Source of the DNA: Synechococcus sp. PROS-U-1
GTDB taxonomy: Bacteria; Cyanobacteriota; Cyanobacteriia; PCC-6307; Cyanobiaceae
Assembly: GCF_014279755.1 (NCBI RefSeq)
Contig: NZ_CP047951.1
Span: 1,550,001 to 1,614,000 of the forward strand
Direction: 5' to 3'
Length of the DNA stretch: 64,000 bases
In this document: piece after piece, positions 37,783 through 45,986 of the stretch
Numbering within the stretch: the stretch's first letter is position 1
Layout: every line of letters begins with the position of its first letter
Translations under genes and position numbers: made by a program
The notes under the pieces: model-generated
What the model was told of the DNA's origin: nothing
What the model saw: only the letters and a program-made list of their open reading frames with translations
The model's database searches: none

Positions 37783-37995
37783 TCAAGCGCGGCTGCGCTT
37801 GAGCATCAGCTGCAGCTGACCCACCGCAGCACGGCCGATATTGAAGGCAGCCCAGCTGATGGCGGCGAGGATCGGAGCGACCACAAGGAACAGACGGGCA
37901 TCAATCCCCAGCACTTGGCCCGTGGTGATCACGCTGAAGGCCGAGTAACCGACGATCACCAGGATGAGGACCAGACCGATGGCAACTCGGACCAT
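37783..37995 (-). CDS. psbY: Photosystem II protein PsbY with an N-terminal extension
   Basis: The last 39 residues (ARLFLVVAPILAAISWAAFN to LKRSRA) match the single-helix PsbY of photosystem II, a small subunit near cytochrome b559. The ORF has 31 further residues upstream with a second hydrophobic helix (VAIGLVLILVIVGYSAFSVI). At the position where PsbY normally begins the codon is ATT (Ile), not ATG. Either the protein has two helices or translation starts at ATT. Confidence 0.85.
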   Translation of the reverse strand: MVRVAIGLVLILVIVGYSAFSVITTGQVLGIDARLFLVVAPILAAISWAAFNIGRAAVGQLQLMLKRSRA

Positions 37996-38098
37996 TCTTG
38001 AAAACGGAAATCAGTGTCGCCGATCTTACGGACTTCTACGTGGATCCCACGACCTTCCTTGAAAGCTGATCAAATTCGCAGCAATCAAGGGGTTGAGT

Positions 38099-38611
38099 TC
38101 AAGGAGTGTTTTGAGCGTGGGATGCCGCCAGTCGCGCATAGCGCTGGGCATGGTGGCGCTGCTCGTCGATCGCTTCGGGAGGAAGATCCCGCTTCACGAC
38201 GGCCGGGGCGCCCATCACCAGAGTCCCAGGGGGCACATCCTTTGTGACGACCGATCCAGCGGCGACCAGAGCACCTGCTCCAACAGTGACGCCATTCAGA
38301 ACGATGGCGCCAATTCCCACCAGGCATCCGTCGTCCAGCGTCGCGCCATGGATCACAGCCCTGTGGCCAACGGTGACGTCAGCACCAATGCGCACCGGCT
38401 GCCCTGGATCACCATGAAGGACGGCGCCATCCTGAATGTTGCTCCCCGCTCCGATGCTGATCTGTTCCAGATCACCGCGAGCCACAGCCATGGGCCAGAG
38501 GCTGCTGCCCTCAGCCATCCGGACGTTGCCGATTACAACAGCGGAATCGGCGACCCAAGCGTCCGCATCGATCTGGGGATCGGGCCAGGGCTTCGAGCCA
38601 GTCATGACCAT
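38099..38611 (-). CDS. Gamma-carbonic-anhydrase-like hexapeptide-repeat protein
   Basis: The 170 residues form a left-handed beta-helix: DSAVVIGNVRMAEGSSLWPM, ARGDLEQISIGAGSNIQDG, VTVGHRAVIHGATL and GIGAIVLNGVTVGAGALVAAG. The Arg-Gly-Asp box and the HGD, GH and HG histidines match gamma-CA metal ligands. Such trimers are found in the YrdA/PaaY group; carbonic anhydrase activity is plausible but not shown. Confidence 0.85.
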   Translation of the reverse strand: MVMTGSKPWPDPQIDADAWVADSAVVIGNVRMAEGSSLWPMAVARGDLEQISIGAGSNIQDGAVLHGDPGQPVRIGADVTVGHRAVIHGATLDDGCLVGIGAIVLNGVTVGAGALVAAGSVVTKDVPPGTLVMGAPAVVKRDLPPEAIDEQRHHAQRYARLAASHAQNTP

Positions 38612-38691
38612 GGTTCAGCAACCACCAGTTTCTCTGGCGACCTGAGTGATAACCTCATTCGGTGCCATAAATGGCATGCCCAAGCGGGCAC

Positions 38692-38763
38692 GGGTCGCTA
38701 GCTCAGCGGTAGAGCATCCGGCTTTTAACCGGCTGGTCCTGAGTTCGAATCTCAGGCGACCCA
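38692..38763 (+). tRNA. tRNA-Lys(TTT)
   Basis: The cloverleaf has acceptor stem GGGTCGC/GCGACCC, D-arm GCTC/GAGC, anticodon loop CTTTTAA (anticodon TTT) and T-loop GTTCGAATC. The length is 72 without an encoded CCA. Confidence 0.97.
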
Positions 38764-38858
38764 TATCAACGCTTTGATGTCGTCTCGTGACTCAGGCTGG
38801 CCTGCAACGCGGTGACTGTTAGAAAGCCGTGAATTCCCAGGTCTAGCCAGCTGTTCTC

Positions 38859-38951
38859 ATGGCGTATTTCGCGTTTTTTGGCGTCACGATTCTTCTGGCT
38901 CTGCTGGGCGGACTGTTTTCCCGGGTCGCTGCCGAGCGCTACTGGATGTGA
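38859..38951 (+). CDS. 30-residue single-helix membrane protein
   Basis: The frame MAYFAFFGVTILLALLGGLF then SRVAAERYWM gives one membrane helix with a short polar tail, the build of small photosystem or cytochrome b6f subunits. It lies between tRNA-Lys and the FAD gene, on the same strand. I do not recognise it as a named subunit. Confidence 0.6.
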   Translation: MAYFAFFGVTILLALLGGLFSRVAAERYWM

Positions 38952-38960
38952 TCAGCGGCG

Positions 38961-40127
38961 ATGACGTCAGCGAGCATGCCTGAGGTTGATCTCGCGGTCA
39001 TCGGTGCTGGGCTGTCCGGTTGCAGCCTTATTGGCCGGCTTCAGCAGTTGCAATCGGCTTTCAACATCGCAGTCGTTGAGGCTGGACGGGGACCAGGAGG
39101 CAGGGCAGCCAGCCGTCGCAGGCGAGATCTAAATGGTTGGTTTCTGGACCATGGAGCCCCTGGCTTTGCCCTCAGCCATTCCCTGTCTGATGGGATGGAT
39201 GCTCTGCTGTCGCCCTTGATCTCGGCGGGTGTACTTCAGCAGGACAAACGACCTGTGCTGTCACTCGACGTTGAAGCAGGCCTGTCTGCCGCTTCCAACC
39301 CTGAGGCCTGTCCAAGCGGGGGGTGGTGGCATGGACTTCCCTGCATGGCCCGCATCTGCGAAGCGCTGATTGAAAGCGGTGGATCAGCACAACTGAGCCG
39401 TCAATTCCAGACCCGAGTGCGCTGGTTGGAGCGTCGCCATGATCATTGGTTGCTGGAAAATGAGGACCGGAGCTGGAGCCTCAGGGCCCAGCGACTGGTG
39501 CTCAGTGGAACCCTGCTGGCCCATCCCCGCTCCCTGAAGATGCTGGCGTGGGATGACGTCCCCCTGCGATCAGCCGTTGCAGAGGGCGTGGACGTCGGCC
39601 TTGATGCGGTGCTCACCCAGCTGCAACGAAGCCAAGCCGAGGTGCGTTGGAACCTGATGGTGGACCTGGGCGTGCTTGAGCTCAACAGCGACGAACTCCC
39701 CTCTCAGATCTGGTTGAACGACGCAGCCAGGAAGCAATGGAAGGTGGAACGACTCGTTTTGCAACCTCAAAGCAATGGACGCTGGGGGCTGGTGGTGCAT
39801 GGTTTGGATTCCGGAGAAGCGATCACACCCCAAAGCCATGGACGCCTGCTTGCCCAAGAGCAAAAGCGCCTGGTGAGCCTGTTGCCCGAACTGCTCCAGG
39901 CTCTGCCGGTGGTTTCAGCCGCGTTGAAGCAGGCGACTCCCTTGGGTGTGATGCGATGGGGGGCCTCACGCCCCCTGAACCACCCGCTCAACCCAGAACT
40001 GCAGTGGTGCCCCACCAGCGCGGTGGGCTTTTGCGGCGACTGGATCAAGGGTCCTGGCTTCGGGACAGCGGAGGGAGCGATTCGAAGCGGCGTGGATCTC
40101 GCTGAACAGCTGCACGCTGACCGCTAA
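38961..40127 (+). CDS. FAD-dependent oxidoreductase, renalase/amine-oxidase fold
   Basis: The 388-residue protein has the FAD dinucleotide-binding start [18 protein letters not shown] and then [29 protein letters not shown]. The end is [21 protein letters not shown], the second flavin contact. This is the NAD(P)/FAD renalase-like pattern found in cyanobacteria and plants. The substrate is unknown. It starts nine bases after the 30-residue gene and ends 13 bases before tRNA-Pro. Confidence 0.85.
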   Translation: MTSASMPEVDLAVIGAGLSGCSLIGRLQQLQSAFNIAVVEAGRGPGGRAASRRRRDLNGWFLDHGAPGFALSHSLSDGMDALLSPLISAGVLQQDKRPVLSLDVEAGLSAASNPEACPSGGWWHGLPCMARICEALIESGGSAQLSRQFQTRVRWLERRHDHWLLENEDRSWSLRAQRLVLSGTLLAHPRSLKMLAWDDVPLRSAVAEGVDVGLDAVLTQLQRSQAEVRWNLMVDLGVLELNSDELPSQIWLNDAARKQWKVERLVLQPQSNGRWGLVVHGLDSGEAITPQSHGRLLAQEQKRLVSLLPELLQALPVVSAALKQATPLGVMRWGASRPLNHPLNPELQWCPTSAVGFCGDWIKGPGFGTAEGAIRSGVDLAEQLHADR

Positions 40128-40140
40128 CCTCTGAAGGCGC

Positions 40141-40217
40141 CGGGGAGTGGCGCAGTTTGGTAGCGCGCTTGCTTTGGGAGCAAGATGCCGCAGGTTCGAA
40201 TCCTGTCTCCCCGACCA
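40141..40217 (+). tRNA. tRNA-Pro(TGG), intact; integration target
   Basis: Acceptor stem CGGGGAG/CTCCCCG, anticodon loop TTTGGGA (TGG at 40175-40177), T-loop GGTTCGAATCC and an encoded CCA are all present. Its 3' half plus the terminator recur at 43.7 and 54.8 kb, marking it as the attachment site of the island. Confidence 0.97.
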
Positions 40218-40249
40218 CTTAAAAAGTCAGTCCCCAGCTGACATCTTGA

Positions 40250-40273
40250 CCGCTCCAGAAGGGGCGGTTTTTT
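40250..40273 (+). terminator. Terminator of tRNA-Pro
   Basis: CCGCTCC-AGAA-GGGGCGG followed by six T. The same stem with a different loop follows both partial tRNA copies (ATAA near 43760, GCAT near 54860). Confidence 0.9.
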
Positions 40274-40500
40274 ATTGCTCGCGCACGCGTATGTGGTCAC
40301 GGTGTGGTGAGAGACCAGGATCACGCCGCGCTCACCACACAAGTTTTCTGCCACCTGTTGACAGGAATTGGCGTGTTCACGACACTTGTTTCAAGCAAAC
40401 AGATTCAGAGGTCGGACACGTCAAACCTTCGCCCGTGGGGGTGAAGCGGCTTTCCCCGAGCTGACGTGAAACGCCTGAATCTGACGGGGTGGTGTGTGTG
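40274..40500 (+). repeat. tRNA-Pro downstream segment, also present after the third att copy
   Basis: The stretch after the terminator (TGGTGAG... TCACCACAC, then GTGGGGGTGAAGCGGCTTTC and TGACGTGAAACGCCTGAATC) recurs with moderate divergence at 54877-55098. The second att copy at 43.7 kb lacks it. No gene is seen in it. Confidence 0.7.
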
Positions 40501-40605
40501 AGGTTTTATCGGGAGATGGATAGCGACAATCACAACGCCCCCTGCTTTTCCCCGAAGGGTCTTGTATTGCTTTCAGCCACTCTGCGGTGGCATCAGCCGT
40601 AGTTA
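40476..40605 (-). repeat. R1 structured repeat, copy A (right arm lost)
   Basis: It carries the conserved core GATGGATAGCGACAATCACA, the CCC-CGAA-GGG hairpin and TTGTATTGCTTTCAGCC. The left arm TATCGGGAG is present, but the pairing right arm of other copies is missing. No terminator hairpin is attached here. It lies directly downstream of the secreted-protein gene on the minus strand. Confidence 0.75.
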
Positions 40606-40622
40606 ACGGAAGCCTTGTTATG

Positions 40623-40979
40623 TCAACGACAAAACTCCCCGGTTGGTACGAGCGTCCCCGATCCCACTTGGATTGCAGCGAAAACTTCTCCCGTTCGACG
40701 ATCAAGGCTCAAGTCGATAGGAATGTCGGGCTCTCCAGCCTCTACAGGGATAGTGCCCACCCAGCGCCAGACCCCGTCTTTAAATGTGGCCGGGCTGGTG
40801 TCCCTGTAACCGTCGGCATCCCAAATTCGGGTGATTCGACCATTCACTTCATCGATATACAAAGTCGAATTGGCGTACTCGACTTGAGGGTTTTCGCAGC
40901 GGAGCTTCAACTCCACGGCGTTGGCGGGACTAACAACAGTTGCGAGCACCGCAGCTGTGAGAACAGCAATGGACCTCAT
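40623..40979 (-). CDS. Small secreted protein, unknown function
   Basis: A signal peptide (MRSIAVLTAAVLATVVSPANA) precedes about 97 residues with two Cys (LRCENP at the start, GEFCR at the end) and a beta-rich middle (STLYIDEVNGRITRIWDADG). The start is chosen at the signal peptide; the ORF extends upstream over the terminase fragment in antisense. It is the first cargo gene of the island. Confidence 0.75.
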   Translation of the reverse strand: MRSIAVLTAAVLATVVSPANAVELKLRCENPQVEYANSTLYIDEVNGRITRIWDADGYRDTSPATFKDGVWRWVGTIPVEAGEPDIPIDLSLDRRTGEVFAAIQVGSGTLVPTGEFCR

Positions 40980-40999
40980 AGCTCGTGGATGGATGTGCA

Positions 41000-41347
41000 A
41001 TGAGTCAACTCCATCTAACGCTGAAGCCAAAGGCATCGATGGTGTTCGCCGATCCCGCCAGGTTCGTGATGGCGACCTGCGGACGACGATTCGGGAAGTC
41101 CTACCTGGCGTGCGCGAAGGCGTTGAAGGTCGCGCTGTCGAAGCCACGCTCGAACGTGCTGATGCTGGCGCCGACATTCGAGATGTCGAAGGCAACGCTC
41201 TGGCGAACGTTGACCGACATGGTCCCCGACAGCTGGATCGTGAAGCGGCTGGATTCAACGCTGGAGCTGCAGTTCACCAACGGCAGCTGGAGAGAGGAAC
41301 ACAGGACAGCCAGGAAATATTTGTATGAGCAGCAGAAGAGGCATTAA
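41000..41347 (+). pseudogene. Phage terminase large subunit, N-terminal fragment
   Basis: The frame has the packaging-ATPase Walker A variant TCGRRFGKSYLAC, then VLMLAPTFEMSKATLWRTL and LELQFTNGS, which in full proteins leads into Walker B. Here it runs out after about 100 residues into an unrelated tail. A normal TerL is 450-600 residues. It is a remnant of a tailed phage or of an element that used phage parts. Confidence 0.8.
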
Positions 41348-41536
41348 TGGATACCCCAGTACCCTGCCCTTGTCCAAAAAAGTACTACCCCTATGGGGGC
41401 TACTGTGCCCTTGCACACACGTGTATGAGACTTCAGAAATTTATTTCATTTTTTCTAAGGGGTTGGTATCCGTACAACACCCACGCTCACTATCTAAGGC
41501 TTCTTAGATTGAATAAGATAAATTGCTCCCCAATGG

Positions 41537-41725
41537 TTGTCTACCCCTTCTTTGGATAACAAAAGACAAGAGCTTCCTGAACTATATGATGATCTGAATT
41601 TTCTGCTCAGGAAGTTCAAGATGAGGACAGGTGCTGATGACAAATACATTTATATGATTTTAGGAGCATTGAGCAATGAATATAGAAAGAAGGCTGTTGA
41701 AATAGATGAATCAGCCTGGGGCTAA
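41537..41725 (+). CDS. Small phage-like acidic protein
   Basis: From a TTG start the 62-residue product reads MSTPSLDNKRQELPELYDD, FLLRKFKMRTGADDKYIYMI, EYRKKAVEIDESAWG. It is helical and charged, like many small phage or mobile-element proteins. It begins the AT-rich block. Confidence 0.5.
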   Translation: MSTPSLDNKRQELPELYDDLNFLLRKFKMRTGADDKYIYMILGALSNEYRKKAVEIDESAWG

Positions 41726-41738
41726 AGTCAAGCTATAT

Positions 41739-41906
41739 CTACATCAAAGAATTCTTGAAGAGGAGTTTGTCTTCCTCCTCTTGACCAAGAACCACATGCA
41801 CTCTTGTTCCATCTGACTATATATAGCATTCAGTAATGATTGAATCAGGGTGAACACCTGAAGTAATCTTTTCACCATCCAAGAGCAGGTAGCAGTAATG
41901 GCTCAT
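41739..41906 (-). pseudogene. Small gene interrupted by an in-frame TAG
   Basis: The frame MSHYCYLLLDGEKITSGVHP...TECYI reaches TAG at 41817-41819 and then continues without shift as SDGTRVHVVLGQEEEDKLLF to a second TAG. Together they would give a 55-residue protein with coherent composition. Read-through, a nonsense mutation or two separate pieces are possible. Confidence 0.45.
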
Positions 41907-41916
41907 CTTTGATGCC

Positions 41917-42015
41917 TTGGGATGTATTTACATCATTGAGCAGTGCAAAGAAAAGATACGCAAAGGACAAGTATCTTTACAGGGATTGGTCCATGATGAA
42001 CTAATTAGGCAATGA
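41917..42015 (+). CDS. Possible 32-residue phage-like protein
   Basis: A TTG start gives MGCIYIIEQCKEKIRKGQ... ELIRQ. The stretch 41726-42113 holds only this and the interrupted minus-strand frame. Support is weak. Confidence 0.25.
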   Translation: MGCIYIIEQCKEKIRKGQVSLQGLVHDELIRQ

Positions 42016-42113
42016 ACCCTTTAAGGGCTGAGTATATTGGCTTAGGTGTGAGTACACCAGAGCCCTTAATTCAAGCCCGTAGAGAGGCTAAAAACGGGCT
42101 CATAGTGCTTTAT

Positions 42114-42296
42114 TTAGCCCTTTTTTGACTGGGCTTGTGCCTTGTATCTATCGTAGAAAGAACCCCGTGCAGGAGCTTGACCACAGAGGTATCCGTATTC
42201 TTTGATGCTAATTTGTTTAGTGTTAGGTCTAGGCATAGTTTTAAATAGTTTGTTGTCTAGGTAACAGAATCCATTGAGTGGAAACGATATGTTCAA
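42114..42296 (-). CDS. Small basic protein
   Basis: The 60-residue frame (FPLNGFCYLDNKLFKTMPRP, SIKEYGYLCGQ, YDRYKAQAQSKKG) may start at the internal Met before PRPNTKQ. It is basic and contains one Cys in the tail. No family is recognised; its setting is the AT-rich phage-like block. Confidence 0.45.
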   Translation of the reverse strand: MNISFPLNGFCYLDNKLFKTMPRPNTKQISIKEYGYLCGQAPARGSFYDRYKAQAQSKKG

Positions 42297-42314
42297 TGTC
42301 CCCTCTGGTATGTC

Positions 42315-42500
42315 ATGTCCTATTGGGAGCAGAACTGGAGAAAGAATCTGAAACTCATCACTGTGGATGAAACACCACAGGCTCAGCAGATTGAGGTATC
42401 AAGCTGGTTGAAAGGCAGATGTGAATATCTACTTGGCTCAATAAGTTACCTTGAATATGAATGTCTTATTCAAGAATTTGATGACGTTGAAGAGTCATGA
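42315..42500 (+). CDS. Small acidic protein, first of three overlapping genes
   Basis: The 61-residue product (MSYWEQNWRKNLKLITVDE, WLKGRCEYLLGSISYLEYE, FDDVEES) resembles small phage proteins in size and composition. Its stop overlaps the ATG of the next gene. Confidence 0.55.
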   Translation: MSYWEQNWRKNLKLITVDETPQAQQIEVSSWLKGRCEYLLGSISYLEYECLIQEFDDVEES

Positions 42501-42664
42501 GCTACAACTTCCAAGCCTTAGCCTGGTATCTTTTTGCAGATTTCCTGGTGATTGGTGCTTTTAGGATTTATGCACCTGACTTCCTTGATAAGCAAAATAT
42601 TCTTTATCTGCTTGGTTCAAGCGTTGTTCTTTGGCTGATCTTTGATAGGAAGAAGAGGAGGTGA
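42497..42664 (+). CDS. Two-helix small membrane protein
   Basis: The 55 residues hold two hydrophobic segments (ALAWYLFADFLVIGAF; ILYLLGSSVVLWLIF) and a basic end FDRKKRR. The ATG overlaps the previous stop (ATGA), and the next gene begins two bases after its stop. This hairpin membrane-protein shape is common in phage lysis or modification modules; that is only a suggestion. Confidence 0.55.
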   Translation: MSYNFQALAWYLFADFLVIGAFRIYAPDFLDKQNILYLLGSSVVLWLIFDRKKRR

Positions 42665-42665
42665 T

Positions 42666-42821
42666 GTGGATTGGCTTGAAGGCTTGGGATGGGCAGGAGT
42701 GGTCTCAGTAGGATTCTCCTTTCTTTGGGACCTTTTCCTACCTTTGAACCTCATTGTGATTGCTGCTCTATATATATCCACCTTTCTTGCGTGGCTCTGC
42801 CTGGCAAGGGAGGTTAGATGA
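42666..42821 (+). CDS. Two-helix small membrane protein, second of a pair
   Basis: A GTG start (preceded by the AGGAGG end of the previous gene) gives 51 residues with membrane segments WAGVVSVGFSFLWDLFLP and LIVIAALYISTFLAWLCL and the tail AREVR. Tight spacing shows an operon with the two genes before it. Confidence 0.55.
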   Translation: MDWLEGLGWAGVVSVGFSFLWDLFLPLNLIVIAALYISTFLAWLCLAREVR

Positions 42822-43005
42822 GTGAGGCGTTCTGAGCCTTTAAGACAGCAATCTCTGCTTGTAGCTCTTCAATCTTCTGAAGCAAGAGACTATTAGCTTC
42901 ATTCAGGTCTGCTGCCTTAATGGAGTCACCAACGTTGTAGGTAGGAATGACATCACCAGAAGGGCTAGGTGCTTCAGGTTCTGTAGATCGGCTTGAGGTG
43001 ACCAC
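42814..43005 (-). CDS. Small coiled-coil protein at the recombinase breakpoint
   Basis: A Ser/Pro-rich head (SSRSTEPEAPSPSGD) is followed by a clear leucine-zipper-like helix (LNEANSLLLQKIEELQAEIA VLKAQNASL). It overlaps the last 32 bases of the truncated recombinase in another frame. It could have replaced the recombinase 3' end by recombination. Confidence 0.55.
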   Translation of the reverse strand: MVTSSRSTEPEAPSPSGDVIPTYNVGDSIKAADLNEANSLLLQKIEELQAEIAVLKAQNASLI

Positions 43006-43519
43006 GTTGCACCGCCCAATTCAGAAAGCCATAGAGCTTCTGACGACTTGTCTGGCGCATCCGTAAGCCCTGTTCCCATTGCTTGAGGCACTCCATCGCC
43101 AATGCCTCGCCATCAACCGGTGGCTTACCTTCAAAGCAGACACGCAGGTTCTTCAGGACAGGCAGGTAGTTGTATCGCCACGTTGTGTCGCCAGCGTTGG
43201 GGATGAACTCCCGATATTTCTCAAACAGCTTGTTGAAATCCAGCTTCTGATGACTGCTGGAGGTGTCGGCTTTCTGTGCTGCAGCAGCAAGGGTGATCTG
43301 ACCACGGTTCCACCGCTTGAAGATCTGCTGAATGCGAGGGAGGGCTGAGCTGGCTCCCTCTTGAGACCAGGGGTAGATCAACATCACTGACCCATGGTCT
43401 TGAACCTCAAGTCGCATCCGCCCACGTGCATTGCGCACCTTCCATCCCGCGCCACAGGAGGTGCGAACCAATTCTCGAAAAGGCTTGATCCAGGTGGCTC
43501 TATCGACGACGCGTGGCAC
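42974..43519 (-). pseudogene. Tyrosine recombinase, N-terminal half only
   Basis: The 181-residue frame has the arm-binding and SAM-like core-binding portions of a phage-type integrase (RVVDRATWIKPFRELVRTSC; QIFKRWNRGQITLAAAA; DTTWRYNYLPVLKNLRV; FLNWAVQRGHLKPIY). It stops exactly where the catalytic domain with the R...HxxR...Y residues should begin. It reads away from the partial tRNA 155 bases upstream, the usual geometry of an integrase beside its att site. Confidence 0.8.
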
Positions 43520-43668
43520 AACGAGAAAGGCATCTCGCTATGTCTAGTGTGCACAAAACGTGCGCAAAATGCAAAATACCTGCCAACACCTGCTGACAAC
43601 TCACGACTCAAAAGCACTACTAAAACTGAGTCAGAGACTGGGAAAACACAGAAATTGACTCAAGGAAT

Positions 43669-43780
43669 CTCTCGCTTTAGGAGCAAGATGCCGCAGCTTC
43701 GAATCCTGTCTCCCCGACCACTTAAAAAGTCAGACCCCAACTGATATCTCCACCGCTCCATAAGGGGCGGTTTTTTATTG
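43669..43780 (+). repeat. Second att copy: tRNA-Pro 3' half plus terminator
   Basis: From GGAGCAAGATGCCGCAG through the CCA and the terminator it matches the tRNA-Pro 3' end with a few changes (G to C in the T-arm; loop ATAA). The left flank CTCTCGCTTTAGGAGC is shared with the third copy but not with the real tRNA, so it is the element's own arm. Confidence 0.9.
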
Positions 43781-43902
43781 CTTTTGTGCAGGTGTGCCAA
43801 ATTTGCGCCGAATTCAGCCCCAAAAAAAAGGCCTGAACAAAAACCTGCGCCTCTGACATAAGTCGGTATGGTCTGAACAACGCCGGAGACGGTGCGAACC
43901 GG

Positions 43903-43926
43903 AAACCCCGCCTTGAGACGGGGCTA
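43903..43926 (-). terminator. Terminator of the gene at 44033
   Basis: On the minus strand AGCCCCGTC-TCAA-GGCGGGGTTTCC forms a GC-rich hairpin with a short T-run. It lies about 110 bases after the stop. Confidence 0.6.
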
Positions 43927-44032
43927 AGTGTTAATCAAACTATTACAATTTGATTCAGCATTCGGGAAGAGATTGCGACATGCAAACTGCAGCACCCATA
44001 AGAATCAACTCCAATCAATTATTGATCATATA

Positions 44033-44893
44033 TTAGCCGTTGGAATCAAAGCAATCGAACAAAGAAGCTTGATTGGCGATAGTAAGGTAATCGGCGTATG
44101 AGGTCTGCGTCAACGGATTCGCTTCTCCGGAACTGGTTAGAATACCGGTAAAGATATCACGGTATGCATCAACGCCAGAGAGCAGGAGACTGCTCAATTC
44201 ATCAGAATTGATGTTTACGTATTGATCTTGCAAGGCGACATCATTGTTATCATCAGATGTCGCTTGATCTGCTACGTACTGAAGCGAGCTCTGAACCATC
44301 TTATACTGCTGAGAAGGAGTGAATGGCTGAGTTTCTTCATTTTCATAGAGGCTAACAAATGCATAGTTACTACCTTTGGCATTTGTGAAAGTCGCGGATT
44401 GAGGCCCAAACGCAGATCCCCATGCGCCAGAAACAAAATTATTCAGAGCATTAGCCGTAGCTGAACACTCGTAGTTATTATAAGCATTATCAATAAATAG
44501 TGAGACCTCGGACATTTCTTTGCCGGCCAAGCCGGTCAAATCATCTTTGTTGCTCGCGCCAATACCACGAACCTTGAAACTTATGGTTTGATTTGAATTA
44601 CTCAGCTTCGGCTTGAACATTTCGAACGTCACCAGCTTCCGCTTGTTGCCCACCTCGAAGGTGGCTTGGGCATTCGGCGGCCCGTCGCCATCACCAAATA
44701 GCCCGTCCCACTTCTTCACAAGCTGCTTGGGTGACCACTCACCAGCGACACGGTTAGGGCGGTCTGTGAACCAATCAATCTCATCAACGCCCTTCAGCAC
44801 CATGCGGTAGCTGCCGTTCTTGCGTTGCTTAATCCGACCAGAGTCCACAAGAGCACCGAAGAGCAGGGATGAACCAGCAGGAGGTTTCGCCAT
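44033..44893 (-). CDS. PPAG-head accessory protein, unknown function
   Basis: The 286 residues begin MAKPPAGSSLLFGALVDSGR and continue YRMVLKGVDEIDWFTDRPNR, WSPKQLVKKWDGLFGD, PNAQATFEVGNKRKLVTFEM. I have an impression of this arrangement in other marine Synechococcus accessory proteins, often in Ca-binding or type-I-secreted company, without a function. There is no signal peptide. The C-terminal half is Asp/Asn/Ser-rich. A terminator follows. Head fragments recur at 58978 and, more distantly, 30956. Confidence 0.75.
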   Translation of the reverse strand: MAKPPAGSSLLFGALVDSGRIKQRKNGSYRMVLKGVDEIDWFTDRPNRVAGEWSPKQLVKKWDGLFGDGDGPPNAQATFEVGNKRKLVTFEMFKPKLSNSNQTISFKVRGIGASNKDDLTGLAGKEMSEVSLFIDNAYNNYECSATANALNNFVSGAWGSAFGPQSATFTNAKGSNYAFVSLYENEETQPFTPSQQYKMVQSSLQYVADQATSDDNNDVALQDQYVNINSDELSSLLLSGVDAYRDIFTGILTSSGEANPLTQTSYADYLTIANQASLFDCFDSNG

Positions 44894-44935
44894 GGGTGAG
44901 CTGAAATTGCCCTAGTGGTAGCAGTGTTGCCAATA

Positions 44936-45073
44936 AAAAACCCCATCTTGCGACGGGGCTAGTAAATGTTTTGTCGGGAGATGGATAGCGACAATCACAA
45001 CGCCCCCTGATTTTCCCTTACGGGTTTTGTATTGCTTTCAGCCTGCTACTCCTGCGGCATCAGGCTCCCCGAC
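44936..45073 (-). repeat. R1 structured repeat, copy B, with terminator
   Basis: Minus strand: outer arm, AGCCTG/CAGGCT stem, CCC-TTAC-GGG hairpin, conserved core, pairing arm TGTCGGGAG (44972-44980), then the hairpin CCCCGTCGCAAGATGGGG with six T. The pairing right arm at 45065-45073 has one extra C. Confidence 0.8.
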
Positions 45074-45267
45074 TCATAACCCAGCAATAATTAGCGGCAA
45101 GTCGTAGTGCCACACATGTCAAATGCCCATTAGCTCAGCCGCATGTTTGAGCAGGAAAAATCGCTCAAGCTCCGTGGTAACAACAGATACTCGGGTTAAG
45201 CGTTAAGAAGAATCTCTCATGCCAGCCCAAAAATGGGTTATCAACGATCTCATTTGAAATCGTTGCG

Positions 45268-45762
45268 ATGAAATGGCTGCTCTCGAAACTTGGTTTGCTC
45301 AGACAGGACAAAAAGGCCCAGCCTCTGAAGCAAGATCTCTCGTTTTTCAAGACCTCGGTTTGCTCCAATGACATCGCGTGCCAATGGGGACTAAGGAAGC
45401 AAACTCAGGTCTTGCTGAGCCAAAGTAAAGAAGCAGCTGTGTTGATCAGAATCAGGGATGCATCCGGTGATGGCACTGTTGCTACAAAGGTGGTGGAACT
45501 CGGCCCCAATGCAACAAAAGCAAAAATTGATACACCATTTACTAGCGGTCAGGTTCTTCTTGAGCTTGGTTATCGAACTGTTGGAGGTGACTTTATTACG
45601 CTTGAGTATTCATTCGTTGACCTTGGCCCAAAAAAAATTGTGCAGCCAGAGTTAGCGAATTGGTTTAGTAAGGAATCGGAGAATATTCACCAGGAAATGT
45701 ACGATTTAGCGACCAAAGGAAGATCCCTTGGTGGGTCCGAACTCATGCCTATCGGCCGGTAA
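45268..45762 (+). CDS. Soluble accessory protein, possibly DUF4912-like
   Basis: The 164 residues start MKWLLSKLGLLRQDKKAQPL and include CQWGLRKQTQVLLSQSKEAA, GGDFITLEYSFVDLGPKK and an end YDLATKGRSLGGSELMP. A beta-sandwich with a short GRSLGGSE tail recalls DUF4912 proteins, but I am not sure. No signal peptide is present. Confidence 0.65.
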   Translation: MKWLLSKLGLLRQDKKAQPLKQDLSFFKTSVCSNDIACQWGLRKQTQVLLSQSKEAAVLIRIRDASGDGTVATKVVELGPNATKAKIDTPFTSGQVLLELGYRTVGGDFITLEYSFVDLGPKKIVQPELANWFSKESENIHQEMYDLATKGRSLGGSELMPIGR

Positions 45763-45819
45763 TCCTGATGGTCACGCGGCATGTCTCGCCTGTTGAGGCT
45801 TTGCGTGTGGCGTTGTTGG

Positions 45820-45925
45820 TGAGACGTGACTGCCAGAAGTATTCCCCGCTCTGCTCAAGCAACAAAAACCCCGCCATTGCTGACGGGGTGAAGTGTGTGT
45901 GAGGTTTTGTCGGGAATCGATAAGA
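45820..45925 (-). repeat. R1 terminator (truncated copy) followed by R2 leader
   Basis: Minus strand: a short R1 remnant (TCCCGACAAAACCTCACAC), the terminator CCCCGTCAGCAATGGCGGGG with T-run, then directly the R2 leader TTGCTTGAGCAGAGCGGGGA. R2 elsewhere precedes the 40-residue small genes; here no such gene follows. Confidence 0.7.
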
Positions 45926-45986
45926 GGTGCATCAAAGCAGCTGTAAATCATTAAAGTAGGACTCAGCATTACCGAATATCTGATCA

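Noticed and set aside
41347-41559. 70-codon plus-strand frame after the terminase fragment
   Set aside because: Unusual Cys/Tyr/Pro composition and overlap with a better small frame; probably chance in AT-rich DNA.
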